Shown here: positions 1 to 8,197 of the stretch, one piece after another
How positions within the stretch are numbered: position 1 is the first letter of the stretch
How the letters are laid out: each line of letters starts with the position of its first letter
Source: Candidatus Metaruminococcus caecorum
GTDB taxonomy: Bacteria; Bacillota; Clostridia; Oscillospirales; Ruminococcaceae
Length of the DNA stretch: 64,000 nt
Reading direction: 5' to 3'
NCBI GenBank assembly: GCA_904420045.1
Contig: CAJFTY010000040.1
Coordinates: forward strand, 1-64,000
Program-made: the position numbers and the translations under genes
The notes under the pieces: model-generated
What the model was told of the DNA's origin: nothing
Databases searched by the model: none
Seen by the model: only the letters and a program-made list of their open reading frames with translations

Positions 1-10
1 CAAATATCAT

Positions 11-87
11 GGCCCGGTAGTTCAGTTGGTTAGAACGCTAGCCTGTCACGCTAGAGGTCGTCGGTTCGAACCCGATCCGGGTCGCCA
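11..87 (+). tRNA. tRNA-Asp (GTC)
   Basis: The sequence folds as a full cloverleaf. The 7-bp acceptor GGCCCGG pairs with CCGGGTC, the anticodon loop carries GTC, the T-loop is TTCGAAC, and CCA is encoded. The discriminator base is G (position 84). This matters because the T-box leader at 31345-31586 has a TGGC bulge complementary to GCCA. It is the first of three tightly spaced tRNA genes. Confidence 0.97.
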
Positions 88-97
88 ACATCCCTGT

Positions 98-125
98 AAA
101 AAGTGAGCGCAATCGCTCACTTTTT
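98..125 (+). terminator. Intrinsic terminator after tRNA-Asp
   Basis: A 12-bp stem, AAAAAGTGAGCG, with a 4-nt loop is followed by TTTTT. The flanking A and T tracts make it terminator-like on either strand. It separates tRNA-Asp from tRNA-Phe. Confidence 0.8.
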
Positions 126-166
126 ATCTGTGGATTTTTCTTTGTCCGCCGGACAAGCTTTGGTTT

Positions 167-242
<76 letters not shown>

Positions 243-247
243 TATCT

Positions 248-323
248 GCGGGTTTAGCTCATCTGGTAGAGCGCCACCTTGCCAAGGTGGAGGTAGCGAG
301 TTCGAGCCTCGTAACCCGCTCCA
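248..323 (+). tRNA. tRNA-Gly (GCC)
   Basis: The acceptor GCGGGTT pairs with AACCCGC, the anticodon is GCC, the T-loop is TTCGAGC, and CCA is encoded. It is followed directly by a strong terminator. Confidence 0.97.
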
Positions 324-324
324 T

Positions 325-362
325 GTCGCCGCAAGCGTTGGATCGCTTGCGGCGACTTTTTT
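325..362 (+). terminator. Terminator after tRNA-Gly
   Basis: A 13-bp GC-rich perfect stem (GTCGCCGCAAGCG with its complement) and a 6-nt loop are followed by a run of six T. It ends the tRNA-Phe/tRNA-Gly transcript. Confidence 0.92.
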
Positions 363-405
363 AAAAGCCCCGGCATGTTGGAATATTTGTCCCTGGCAGA
401 CAAAT

Positions 406-442
406 AAAAAGCACCCTTCGCTTTCTGCAAAGGGTGCTTTTT
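406..442. terminator. Bidirectional hairpin terminator
   Basis: The inverted repeat AAAAAGCACCCTT / AAGGGTGCTTTTT has A and T tracts on both sides, so it can act in either direction. It insulates the tRNA cluster from the next gene. Confidence 0.75.
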
Positions 443-497
443 GCGTGCAGTCAAACAAACAGCGGCTTTGGCCGCGCCGAAAAAAGGAGGATGCAGC

Positions 498-1193
498 ATG
501 AACGATTTTTCCAAACAATGGATGCGGGCCCTCATCAAAAAACTGTTGGAGGCCTTTGGGCAACGCCTGACATTCGCCGGTTTGCAGGGCAGCCGGGCCA
601 GGGGGGAGGAGCGTCCGGACAGCGACATCGACGCGGTGGTTATTCTGGATATCCTGGAACCGGACGATCTACAAACCTATCGGGGCATTGTCCGCTCCAT
701 GCCGGACTCCCACCTGGCCTGCGGCTTTGTCTCCGACAAAGGGGAACTGGCCGCCTGGCCCCGATGGGAGCTTTGGGGATTTTACCACGACACCATTCCC
801 CTTTACGGTAGCATGGACTTTGTGCTCCCCTTCATCACCGGGGAGGAGATCATCCGGGCAGTGCAGGCGGGCGCGGGCGCGATGTACCACGGGCTGTGCC
901 ACGGTCTGGTGTTCGGCGGCCTTCCCGAGGCACTGCCCGGGATTTGTAAAACCGCTTTTTTCGTCCTGTCGGCTCGGGAATATCTGCGCACTGGCGTATA
1001 CCGCCGCACCAAGGCGGAGCTGTGCGCGGCGCTGGACACAGACGACCGGGCGGTTCTTGAACTGAGCATGGGGGATCTGCCCGCGTCCGAGAAGGAGTGT
1101 GAACAAGCCGGTCGCTTTCTTTTCGGCTGGAGCCGCAGGGTGCTGCAAGAGGCAGGCGCCACCCTTGAGGAAGATTGCCAACGGCGACCATGA
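498..1193 (+). CDS. Nucleotidyltransferase-fold protein
   Basis: A 231-residue soluble protein. Near residue 30 it carries the pol-beta-type nucleotidyltransferase signature: GSRARGEERPDSDIDAVVI, meaning a GS turn, about ten residues, then Asp-x-Asp, which binds the metal-nucleotide. The rest is helical with several Cys residues and resembles the C-terminal helical half of stand-alone aminoglycoside-type nucleotidyltransferases. The substrate cannot be told from sequence. ATG 498 is chosen over an in-frame TTG at 441 because AAAAAGGAGG lies 8 nt upstream, and the TTG start would sit inside the upstream hairpin. The gene is monocistronic. A Mnt-type antitoxin is unlikely: no HEPN partner gene lies next to it. 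Confidence 0.8.
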   Translation: MNDFSKQWMRALIKKLLEAFGQRLTFAGLQGSRARGEERPDSDIDAVVILDILEPDDLQTYRGIVRSMPDSHLACGFVSDKGELAAWPRWELWGFYHDTIPLYGSMDFVLPFITGEEIIRAVQAGAGAMYHGLCHGLVFGGLPEALPGICKTAFFVLSAREYLRTGVYRRTKAELCAALDTDDRAVLELSMGDLPASEKECEQAGRFLFGWSRRVLQEAGATLEEDCQRRP

Positions 1194-1246
1194 AAGTTGA
1201 GTAAAAGTTACCAATTTCCCGCTGAAAATTTATCTGGGGGCTCGCA

Positions 1247-1275
1247 TTTACACAGGGAGCGGCATGTGGTACAAT
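1247..1275 (+). promoter_or_regulatory. Sigma-A type promoter for the GH106-like gene
   Basis: TTTACA (1247-1252), 17-bp spacer, TACAAT (1270-1275), about 45 nt upstream of the ATG at 1322. Confidence 0.75.
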
Positions 1276-1321
1276 CAGGTTAATTTGACGCAGCCGGGGA
1301 ACCGGCGGGGAGGAATCGAAA

Positions 1322-3913
1322 ATGGACCGACGGATTCAGGAGTGTTTAGAGCAAAAGGAAGGCAGCTATATCCTGCCGTTTTTTTGGCAGCACGGGGAGG
1401 ATCACGACACACTGCTGGAGGAAATTGAGGCCATGCAGCGATGCCATGTGCGGGAATTCTGTGTGGAAAGCCGAATTCACCAGCAGTTTTGCGAGGACCA
1501 GTGGTGGGAGGACATGGGCTTTATCCTAAAAGAGGCGAAAAAGCGGGGCATGAAGGTGTGGCTGCTGGACGATAAGCAGTTTCCCACCGGATACGCCAAC
1601 GGCAAGATGGTAGAACATCCTGAGCTTCGCAAACGGGGCGTTCGGGAGACCTGCGTGGACGTGCTGGGCCCGATGGTGCAGGGGGCGGTGGCGGCCTATG
1701 ACCGGTACGATCCCGGCCGGGAAAACCTGCTGGGCGTGTACGCCTACCGCCGGTGCCCGGAGGGCGTTTTTGGGGACCCCATCGACCTGACCGATCACGT
1801 CCAGGACGGCTTGCTGTACTGGGACATCCCCGAAGGGGTGTGGCGTGTGTTTTTTGTCATTGACACCGACGCGTCCCCGGATTGTTACCGGGAGTACATC
1901 GACATGCTGTCCAAAGAGTCCTGCCAGCTGATGCTCCAAGCGGTGTACGAGCCTCATTATGAGCACTTTGCCGAGTATTTCGGGAACACCTTCGCGGGCT
2001 TTTTCTCGGACGAGCCCTGCTTTGCCAACGACATGGGGCACTATGATTCCAAGGTGGGCACGCCAGGTCTTGTGTTTCCCTGGAAAGCGGAGCTCACCGG
2101 CCTGATGGCAAAGGAAATGGGCGTCAGCGAACAAAAGGTTTTGGCCATGCTGCCCGCCCTGTGGTACGACTGCGGGGTGATCACCGCTCCTCTGCGGCAG
2201 GCGTACATGGAGACCATCACCAAGCTGTACAGCGAAAATTTTTGCTGGATGTTAGGGGATTGGTGCCGGGAGCACAACGTGCTGTACATCGGGCACGTGA
2301 TCGAGGATATGAACGCCCACATGCGCACCGGGTACGGCGCGGGACACTATTTCCGGGCTCTGGACGGCCAGGACATGGGCGGCATCGACATCGTGCTCAA
2401 CCAGCTGGTACCGGGCCTGAGCGAGGTCCCTCACACCAGCTGCATCGCGGGCGGAAGGGTGGATCCGGAGTTTTTCACCTACACCCTGGCTAAGATGGCG
2501 GCCTCCCACGGGCATTTGCAACCGCTTAAACGGGGCCGGTCCATGTGCGAAATCTTCGGGGCGTTCGGCTGGGCGGAGGGCCTGCCTATGATGAAGCGCA
2601 TGGCGGACCACATGCTGGTAAACGGAATCAACTACTTTGTTCCCCACGCGTTCACGCCGAAATATCCTGATTCCGACTGCCCGCCGTACTTCTACTACAA
2701 GGGAAAAAACCCCCAGCACCAACTGTTTGGACGGCTGATGCAGTACATGCAGCGGGTGAGCCATGTGCTGTCCGGCGGAACCCATCAGGCCAGCGCCGCG
2801 GTGCTATACAACGCTGAGGCGGAATGGGCCGGCGGGGACTACATGCTATTCCAAAAGCCCTGCAAGGCACTGACCCGGGCGCAGATCGACTTTGACATCG
2901 TCCACGAGGACCTTTTATACAAAGAGGACACCCTGGTCAAAGACGGCCAGCTGTGCATAGGTGGGGAGGCCTTTGGCGCGCTGATCGTCCCTTATAGCGA
3001 ACTGCTCCCCTACCGGCTGGTCGAGGCAATGGCAAGGCTGGCAAAACAGGGCCTGCGGGTTTGGTTTATAGACGGGTTATGCGCGGATTCCTCCGAGCAC
3101 CGGGACATCCGGTGCTTTGATCCCCTGTTTTGTACGGTTCCGCTGTCCGAACTCCCCGCCCGTCTGCGGGAGGAAGGCCTGTTTGAGCTGGCCGTGAAAG
3201 ATTCCTGCCCCGACCTGCGGTTTTACCACGTCAAGCGGGAGGGGAGCGATCTGTACATGTTCTACAACCAGAACGCCAGCCGGGCTGTCAACACCAGCGT
3301 ACACCTTCCGAACGCAGGGGCGTGCGTATTCTACGATGCCTTTGACAACACCGTGTCCCAAGGGGAAGCGCCTGACGGTTGGCTCCCCCTGTACCTGGAG
3401 GGCGGCAACGCCTGTATCGTGGCGTTTGGCCAGACGGCGGGAGACGTATCCGAGCTCCCCGCCTGGATGGCCGTACCTGAAGGGGAGCGCACGCCGCTTC
3501 ATCTGCGCTTTTCCATCTCGCTGCAAAACGCGGGGGAGAAAGAGTTTGTTCCCTATCGGGAGGATGCGGCTCCCTTCAACCTGACCTCGCCCCAGGGAAA
3601 TCCCCGTTTTTGCGGAACCGCCCGGTATGAAACCGTATTCACGTTGGACAAGGCAGAGGGCAGGGTGTTCCTCGACTTGGGAACGGTTGGGGAGACTGCG
3701 CAGGTGTCCGTAAACGGCATTCCTTGCGGGGTGCGGATACAGGCCCCCTATCGGTTTGACATCACCGAGGCGGTAGGGCAGGGAGAAAACGACCTGGTGA
3801 TCGACGTGGTCAACTCCCCCGCTTATCGGGAACGGGACGGCTTTTCCCGCTACCTGGCATTCCCACCCTCCGGGTTGATCGGCCCTGTTTCCATTGTAAA
3901 CGCCGCAAAGTGA
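1322..3913 (+). CDS. GH106-like glycoside hydrolase (putative rhamnosidase)
   Basis: An 863-residue protein with no signal peptide, so probably cytoplasmic. The N-terminal half is a TIM-barrel-like domain of the GH106/related type: FFWQHGEDHDTLLEEIEAM near the start, WLLDDKQFPTGYANG near residue 80, YIGHVIEDMN near 325, and a FVPHAFTPKYPDSDCPPYF segment near 445. Acid-rich motifs such as FFSDEPCF and GHVIED could hold catalytic carboxylates. The C-terminal part (about 720-860) looks like a jelly-roll sugar-binding domain. The family includes alpha-L-rhamnosidases; this specificity is inferred, supported by the GH78 genes elsewhere in the window. It has its own promoter at 1247 and its own terminator at 3947, so it is a single-gene unit. 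The start has GGGGAGG about 8 nt upstream. Confidence 0.72.
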   Translation: MDRRIQECLEQKEGSYILPFFWQHGEDHDTLLEEIEAMQRCHVREFCVESRIHQQFCEDQWWEDMGFILKEAKKRGMKVWLLDDKQFPTGYANGKMVEHPELRKRGVRETCVDVLGPMVQGAVAAYDRYDPGRENLLGVYAYRRCPEGVFGDPIDLTDHVQDGLLYWDIPEGVWRVFFVIDTDASPDCYREYIDMLSKESCQLMLQAVYEPHYEHFAEYFGNTFAGFFSDEPCFANDMGHYDSKVGTPGLVFPWKAELTGLMAKEMGVSEQKVLAMLPALWYDCGVITAPLRQAYMETITKLYSENFCWMLGDWCREHNVLYIGHVIEDMNAHMRTGYGAGHYFRALDGQDMGGIDIVLNQLVPGLSEVPHTSCIAGGRVDPEFFTYTLAKMAASHGHLQPLKRGRSMCEIFGAFGWAEGLPMMKRMADHMLVNGINYFVPHAFTPKYPDSDCPPYFYYKGKNPQHQLFGRLMQYMQRVSHVLSGGTHQASAAVLYNAEAEWAGGDYMLFQKPCKALTRAQIDFDIVHEDLLYKEDTLVKDGQLCIGGEAFGALIVPYSELLPYRLVEAMARLAKQGLRVWFIDGLCADSSEHRDIRCFDPLFCTVPLSELPARLREEGLFELAVKDSCPDLRFYHVKREGSDLYMFYNQNASRAVNTSVHLPNAGACVFYDAFDNTVSQGEAPDGWLPLYLEGGNACIVAFGQTAGDVSELPAWMAVPEGERTPLHLRFSISLQNAGEKEFVPYREDAAPFNLTSPQGNPRFCGTARYETVFTLDKAEGRVFLDLGTVGETAQVSVNGIPCGVRIQAPYRFDITEAVGQGENDLVIDVVNSPAYRERDGFSRYLAFPPSGLIGPVSIVNAAK

Positions 3914-3946
3914 TCCCGAGCGGTTATGATTTGCTTGTCCTTGATA

Positions 3947-3993
3947 AAACAAGAACCCTCCCGGAACAAAGCGTCCCGGGAGGGTTCTTGTTT
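3947..3993. terminator. Bidirectional terminator between convergent genes
   Basis: A long perfect stem (AAACAAGAACCCTCCCGG with its complement) and an 11-nt loop, flanked by A and T tracts. It serves the plus-strand glycosidase and the minus-strand gene ending at 3992. Confidence 0.9.
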
Positions 3994-4297
3994 ATGTTGT
4001 TTTAAGGGTTTGATTGTGCAGCTGAGCATCCTGATACCCCTGGCGGTAACAAGCCGCGCATTCTGTGAACGCCAGGCTGTTGGCAAGGTCCATATACTCC
4101 AGTATCCGCGTTTTTAAAGCCTCCCGATCATAGCCGGCCGGTGGTTCTTGCAGCATGTGTTCGATTTGTGCGCTTAAATCCGTCAATCGTGCCAGCTGAC
4201 AGCGATAGTCCTCGTTTCTTCGCCGATAGGCCAGCAGGCAGTGTTCACAGCGGGAATCCACGAAATTTTGCGCAGCGGCGTAAAATTCCTGTTCCAT
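3992..4297 (-). CDS. Small Cys-containing protein of unknown function
   Basis: A 101-residue protein that I do not recognise with certainty. It has two short Cys pairs, CEHC near residue 18 and CAAC near residue 80, and a charged helical middle. A FxxxxxCxxCYRQGYQDA-like end recalls small Clostridial DUF proteins of about 100 residues (DUF6809 is a possibility). The Cys pairs could bind a metal. The start is supported by AGGAGGG 6-7 nt upstream. It is transcribed alone, convergent with the GH106-like gene and divergent from metG. Confidence 0.6.
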   Translation of the reverse strand: MEQEFYAAAQNFVDSRCEHCLLAYRRRNEDYRCQLARLTDLSAQIEHMLQEPPAGYDREALKTRILEYMDLANSLAFTECAACYRQGYQDAQLHNQTLKTT

Positions 4298-4443
4298 TGT
4301 TCAGCCCTCCTGTTTTTTTGTTTTGGAAGCGCTCCACATTTTTATTATGGGCGACGGTTTTGCTCCTGTCAAGAGCAAAAGTGCGTCTGTGCATACAAGG
4401 TGAAGCCTTCTGCAAATGGGCCTTTTCATTTTTGCGGAGATTT

Positions 4444-4463
4444 GGTATAATAACTATTATACC
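4444..4463. promoter_or_regulatory. AT-rich palindrome upstream of metG
   Basis: A perfect 9-bp inverted repeat, GGTATAATA-AC-TATTATACC. It includes a TATAAT-like element on both strands, so it may be a bidirectional -10 region or a repressor operator between metG and the divergent small gene. The rest of the 4298-4598 spacer holds a second, weaker inverted repeat (ATTCTACC ... GGTAGAAT, about 4519-4551). I see no T-box or SAM riboswitch motif. Confidence 0.45.
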
Positions 4464-4598
4464 TTATAGATGGCCATGGCGATCCGTTCGCGTTGCTCAC
4501 TCCCGCCAGTATGGCCAATTCTACCATTTTGCTTCACTTCACGGTAGAATAATATTTATACCAGTGGTAATTTGAACGAAGGGAAAAGAGGAAGACAA

Positions 4599-6539
4599 AT
4601 GAGCGAAAAATTTTATGTGACGACCGCGATTACCTACACCTCCAAAAAGCCGCATATCGGCAATACCTATGAGGTGGTTCTCACCGACGCGATTGCGCGG
4701 TATCAGCGAATGGCCGGGCGCGATGTGTTTTTCCTCACCGGGACCGATGAGCACGGTCAAAAGATTGAAGAGATCGCCAAAGAAACCGGGATCACTCCGA
4801 AACAGCACGTGGACAAAATTGCGGGAGAAATCCGTTCCATCTGGGATTTGATGGGCTCCTCATACAATAAGTTTATCCGCACCACCGATGAAGCCCATGA
4901 AAAAGTCGTCCAGAAAATTTTTAAAAAGCTGTACGATCAGGGCGATATTTACAAAGGCGAATACGAAGGGCTGTACTGCGTGCCCTGCGAGTCGTTTTTC
5001 ACCGAGTCTCAGCTGGTGGACGGATGCTGCCCTGACTGCGGACGCCCGGTGGAAAAGACCAAGGAGGAAGCGTATTTCTTTAAAATAAGCAAGTATCAGG
5101 ACCGCCTGATGCAGTATATGGACGAGCATCCTGACTTTATCGTGCCCGAGTCCCGCAAAAAAGAGATGGTCAATAACTTTTTAAAACCCGGGCTTCAGGA
5201 TCTGTGCGTGTCCAGAACCTCCTTTACCTGGGGGGTGCCGGTGGATTTTGATCCCAAACACGTGGTGTACGTCTGGATTGACGCGCTTTCCAACTACATC
5301 ACCGCCCTGGGCTATGACCCCGATGGTTCCAGCGAGCAGTTCCAAAAATACTGGCCGGCCGAGCTCCACGTGATCGGCAAGGACATTTTGCGGTTCCACA
5401 CGATTTACTGGCCCATTATGCTCATGGCGTTGGATCTGCCTCTGCCCAAACAGATTTTCGGCCATCCGTGGCTGTTGTCCGGGCAGGACAAGATGAGCAA
5501 ATCCAAGGGCAACGTTATGTATGCCGACGATCTGGTGGAGTTGTTCGGCGTGGATGCCATGCGGTACTACCTGCTCAGCGAAATGCCCTACGCCCAGGAC
5601 GGCACCATCACCTACGAAAACATCATCGCCCGGTACAATTCGGACCTTGCCAACACCCTGGGGAATCTGGTCAACCGCACGGTGGCGATGATCCATAAGT
5701 ATTTTGACGGGGTCATTCCCGCGCCTGCCGCCTGCGATCCCCTGGACGGGGAGCTGTCCGCCTGCGCGCTTGCCTCCGCCAAGGCGTTTTCCTCCTGTAT
5801 GGAGCAGTATAAAACCGCCGACGCGCTGGACGCGGTGATGAACCTGGCCCGGCGGAGCAACAAGTATATCGACGAAACCGCTCCCTGGGTCCTGGCGAAG
5901 GACGAAAGCGGAAAAGAGCGTTTAAAAACCGTGCTGTACAATCTGGCGGAGAGCATTCGCTTTTTGGGCGTACTGCTGGCGCCCGCCCTGCCGGAGACCT
6001 CCGGGAAGATCCTGGAGCAGGTAAACGCCGCGACCCAGAGCCTTGACAGCCTGGAACGCTTTGGAGCCACCGAAGCGGGAACCAAAGTGGGCGCGCCTGA
6101 GCCGCTGTTCGCCCGGATTGACGAGGCCAAAAAGATGGCGCAGATCAACGAGAGGATCGAGAAAAACGCTCCCAAGCCGGAACCGAAAAAGGAACAGACC
6201 CCGCAAGGCGTGGCAGTCATCGGAATAGAGGACTTTGCCAAGGTGTCTCTCAAGGTGGCGCAGATCACCGCCTGTGAGAAGGTGGAAAAATCCGACAAGC
6301 TTTTGCGGTTACAGCTGGAAGATGGGGACAACGGCCGTCAGGTGGTGTCCGGCATCGCCAAGTGGTATGCGCCGGAGGATCTGGTGGGCAAAAAAGTGGT
6401 CATCGTGGCAAACTTAAAGCCCGCGAAGCTTCGGGGCGTGCTCAGCGAAGGGATGATTCTGGCCGCCGACTGCCCGGACGGCGACGTGAAGGTGCTGTTT
6501 GCGGACGATTCCATCCCGGCGGGCAGTAAAATCCGGTAG
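4599..6539 (+). CDS. metG: Methionine--tRNA ligase
   Basis: Charges tRNA-Met in the cytoplasm. The 646-residue protein has the class I HIGH-type motif as PHIGN (residues 18-22), two CxxC zinc-knuckle pairs near residues 126-147, and the KMSKS loop (QDKMSKSKGN, about residue 297). A C-terminal EMAP/Trbp111-type tRNA-binding domain occupies about 541-646, as in long bacterial MetRS. ATG 4599 follows AAGAGGAAG; an in-frame start at 4572 lacks a ribosome site. It heads an operon with tatD (16-bp gap) and a radical SAM gene, a common Firmicutes order. Confidence 0.97.
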   Translation: MSEKFYVTTAITYTSKKPHIGNTYEVVLTDAIARYQRMAGRDVFFLTGTDEHGQKIEEIAKETGITPKQHVDKIAGEIRSIWDLMGSSYNKFIRTTDEAHEKVVQKIFKKLYDQGDIYKGEYEGLYCVPCESFFTESQLVDGCCPDCGRPVEKTKEEAYFFKISKYQDRLMQYMDEHPDFIVPESRKKEMVNNFLKPGLQDLCVSRTSFTWGVPVDFDPKHVVYVWIDALSNYITALGYDPDGSSEQFQKYWPAELHVIGKDILRFHTIYWPIMLMALDLPLPKQIFGHPWLLSGQDKMSKSKGNVMYADDLVELFGVDAMRYYLLSEMPYAQDGTITYENIIARYNSDLANTLGNLVNRTVAMIHKYFDGVIPAPAACDPLDGELSACALASAKAFSSCMEQYKTADALDAVMNLARRSNKYIDETAPWVLAKDESGKERLKTVLYNLAESIRFLGVLLAPALPETSGKILEQVNAATQSLDSLERFGATEAGTKVGAPEPLFARIDEAKKMAQINERIEKNAPKPEPKKEQTPQGVAVIGIEDFAKVSLKVAQITACEKVEKSDKLLRLQLEDGDNGRQVVSGIAKWYAPEDLVGKKVVIVANLKPAKLRGVLSEGMILAADCPDGDVKVLFADDSIPAGSKIR

Positions 6540-6555
6540 GAAAAGAGGAAGGTTC

Positions 6556-7338
6556 ATGGCACTCACTGGGATATTTGATTCCCATTCCCACTACAACGAC
6601 GAAGACTTTGATGCCGATCTTCCCCAGGTGGTGGAGATGCTCCGCCAAAACGGGGTGTGCGGCGCGGTCAACGTGGGCTACAACGCGGCGGCCTCTCAAA
6701 AGGCCAGACAGTTGTGCGAACAATACCCGGGCTTTTTCTGGTACAGTGCGGGGATCCACCCTTACGACGCAGGGGAGGCTGCCAATGGCGATCTGGACGT
6801 GATCCGTGAGCTGGCAAACGATCCCCGCTGCGTGGCGGTGGGGGAGATCGGCCTGGACTACTTCCGGGACCTGTGCCCAAAGGACCGTCAAAAGGCGTAC
6901 TTTGAAGCCCAGCTCTCCCTGGCGGAGAAGCTTTGCAAGCCCGTGATTATCCACACCCGGGACGCCACCAAGGACACGTTGGACATTCTCTCCCGGCACA
7001 CCGCCCGGGGCGTGGTGCACTGTTTTTCCGGCTCCGCCGAAACGGCGAAGGAGCTTGTGCGTCAGGGCTGGCACATTGGATTTACCGGGGTGGTGACCTT
7101 TAAAAACGCCCGGAAAATTTTGGAGGCAGCTAAAGTGGTTCCCATGGAGCGCCTGCTTTTGGAAACCGACTGCCCGTACATGGCGCCGGTTCCCCACCGG
7201 GGCAAGCGGTGCACTTCGGATATGATCGCATGGACCGCTCAGGCCATTGCCGGACTCAAGGGCGTTTCCGCCCAAGAGCTGGTGGACGCCGCCCGGGCCA
7301 ACACTTTGCGGCTGTTCGGCATTGAGTCGAACGTGTAA
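6556..7338 (+). CDS. TatD-family metal-dependent hydrolase (DNase)
   Basis: A 260-residue TIM-barrel metallohydrolase. It has the TatD signatures FDSHSHYND (His10, His12 as metal ligands), VGEIGLDYF near residue 95, IIHTRDA near 130, VHCFSGS near 154, and LLLETDCPYM near 200. The family has 3'-5' exonuclease/DNase activity. ATG 6556 is preferred because AAAAGAGGAAGG precedes it by a few bases. It sits between metG and the radical SAM gene in a probable operon. Confidence 0.95.
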   Translation: MALTGIFDSHSHYNDEDFDADLPQVVEMLRQNGVCGAVNVGYNAAASQKARQLCEQYPGFFWYSAGIHPYDAGEAANGDLDVIRELANDPRCVAVGEIGLDYFRDLCPKDRQKAYFEAQLSLAEKLCKPVIIHTRDATKDTLDILSRHTARGVVHCFSGSAETAKELVRQGWHIGFTGVVTFKNARKILEAAKVVPMERLLLETDCPYMAPVPHRGKRCTSDMIAWTAQAIAGLKGVSAQELVDAARANTLRLFGIESNV

Positions 7339-7371
7339 ACCTTTATTCCATAGAAAGCAAGGGGCATTCCC

Positions 7372-7983
7372 ATGAAAAAAGCGCAACATATTTTATATAC
7401 CATCGGAAAAACTCTGTATATCAACCTGACCAACCGCTGCCCCTGCCGGTGCGACTTCTGCGTGCGTACCCACGGGGATGGAGTGGGCGACGCGGACAGC
7501 CTGTGGCTGGACCACGAACCCTCGCTGGAGGAGGCGGTTGCGGCGTTTGACAAATACGACCTGTCTAGGTTTGACGAGGCGGTGTTCTGCGGCTACGGCG
7601 AGCCCATGGAGCGGCTGGAGGTCCTGCTGGGGGTCTGCCGTTTTCTGCGGGAACATACGGAGCTCCCCATCCGGATCAACACAAACGGCCTGGCCGATCT
7701 GATCCATCAAAAGCCCACGGCCCATCTGTTAAAAGGGCTGGCGGACACGGTTTCCATCAGCCTGAACGCGCCCACGGCTCAAGAGTATGTGGAACTTTGT
7801 CATCCAACATTCGGAGAAGCCTCCTTTGAAGCAATCTTAAAATTCGCCGGGGACTGCCGTCACGCGGTGCCGGAGGTGATCCTGTCGGTGGTAGACGTGA
7901 TCCCTCCCGAGCGGGTGGACCTGTGCCGGGAAATCGCGGAGGAACTGGACGTGGATTTCCGCCTGCGGGAATACTGGACATAA
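7372..7983 (+). CDS. TatD-associated radical SAM protein
   Basis: A 203-residue short radical SAM enzyme. The cluster-binding CxxxCxxC is visible as NRCPCRCDFC (Cys23, Cys27, Cys30), followed by the CGYGEPMERL glycine-rich SAM-binding region and INTNGLADL. Its length and its place immediately after tatD match the known but functionally uncharacterised family of TatD-associated radical SAM proteins. It has no SPASM or auxiliary-cluster domain. The substrate is unknown. It is the last gene of the metG-tatD operon and is followed by a terminator. Confidence 0.9.
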   Translation: MKKAQHILYTIGKTLYINLTNRCPCRCDFCVRTHGDGVGDADSLWLDHEPSLEEAVAAFDKYDLSRFDEAVFCGYGEPMERLEVLLGVCRFLREHTELPIRINTNGLADLIHQKPTAHLLKGLADTVSISLNAPTAQEYVELCHPTFGEASFEAILKFAGDCRHAVPEVILSVVDVIPPERVDLCREIAEELDVDFRLREYWT

Positions 7984-7991
7984 AGCCTTTG

Positions 7992-8027
7992 AAAGGGAGA
8001 CGCTTTAAAAAGCGGTCTCCCTTTTTT
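7992..8027 (+). terminator. Terminator of metG-tatD operon
   Basis: AAAGGGAGAC-type stem with one bulged base, pairing with GGTCTCCCTTT, followed by a T run. Confidence 0.85.
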
Positions 8028-8197
8028 CTGTAGGATGCCGGATTTTTGTTTAAACAGGCCGGATTATGATGGTTCGCAACGGATGGTTGACAGATTGCAA
8101 GCCGCTGTTTGGTGGCGTGCAACCGTAAAAAAGGATATTTTTTGTATATAGCAGATGGCAGTCAGCCGCCGGCGTCGTCAAACGGAGGAAAACAATT

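Noticed and set aside
498..1193. MntA-type antitoxin of a HEPN/MNT pair
   Set aside because: The protein is longer than typical MNT antitoxins, and there is no HEPN gene beside it.
4298..4598. Possible T-box or SAM riboswitch before metG
   Set aside because: No AGGGTGG core, specifier loop or SAM-box motif is present; only two inverted repeats.
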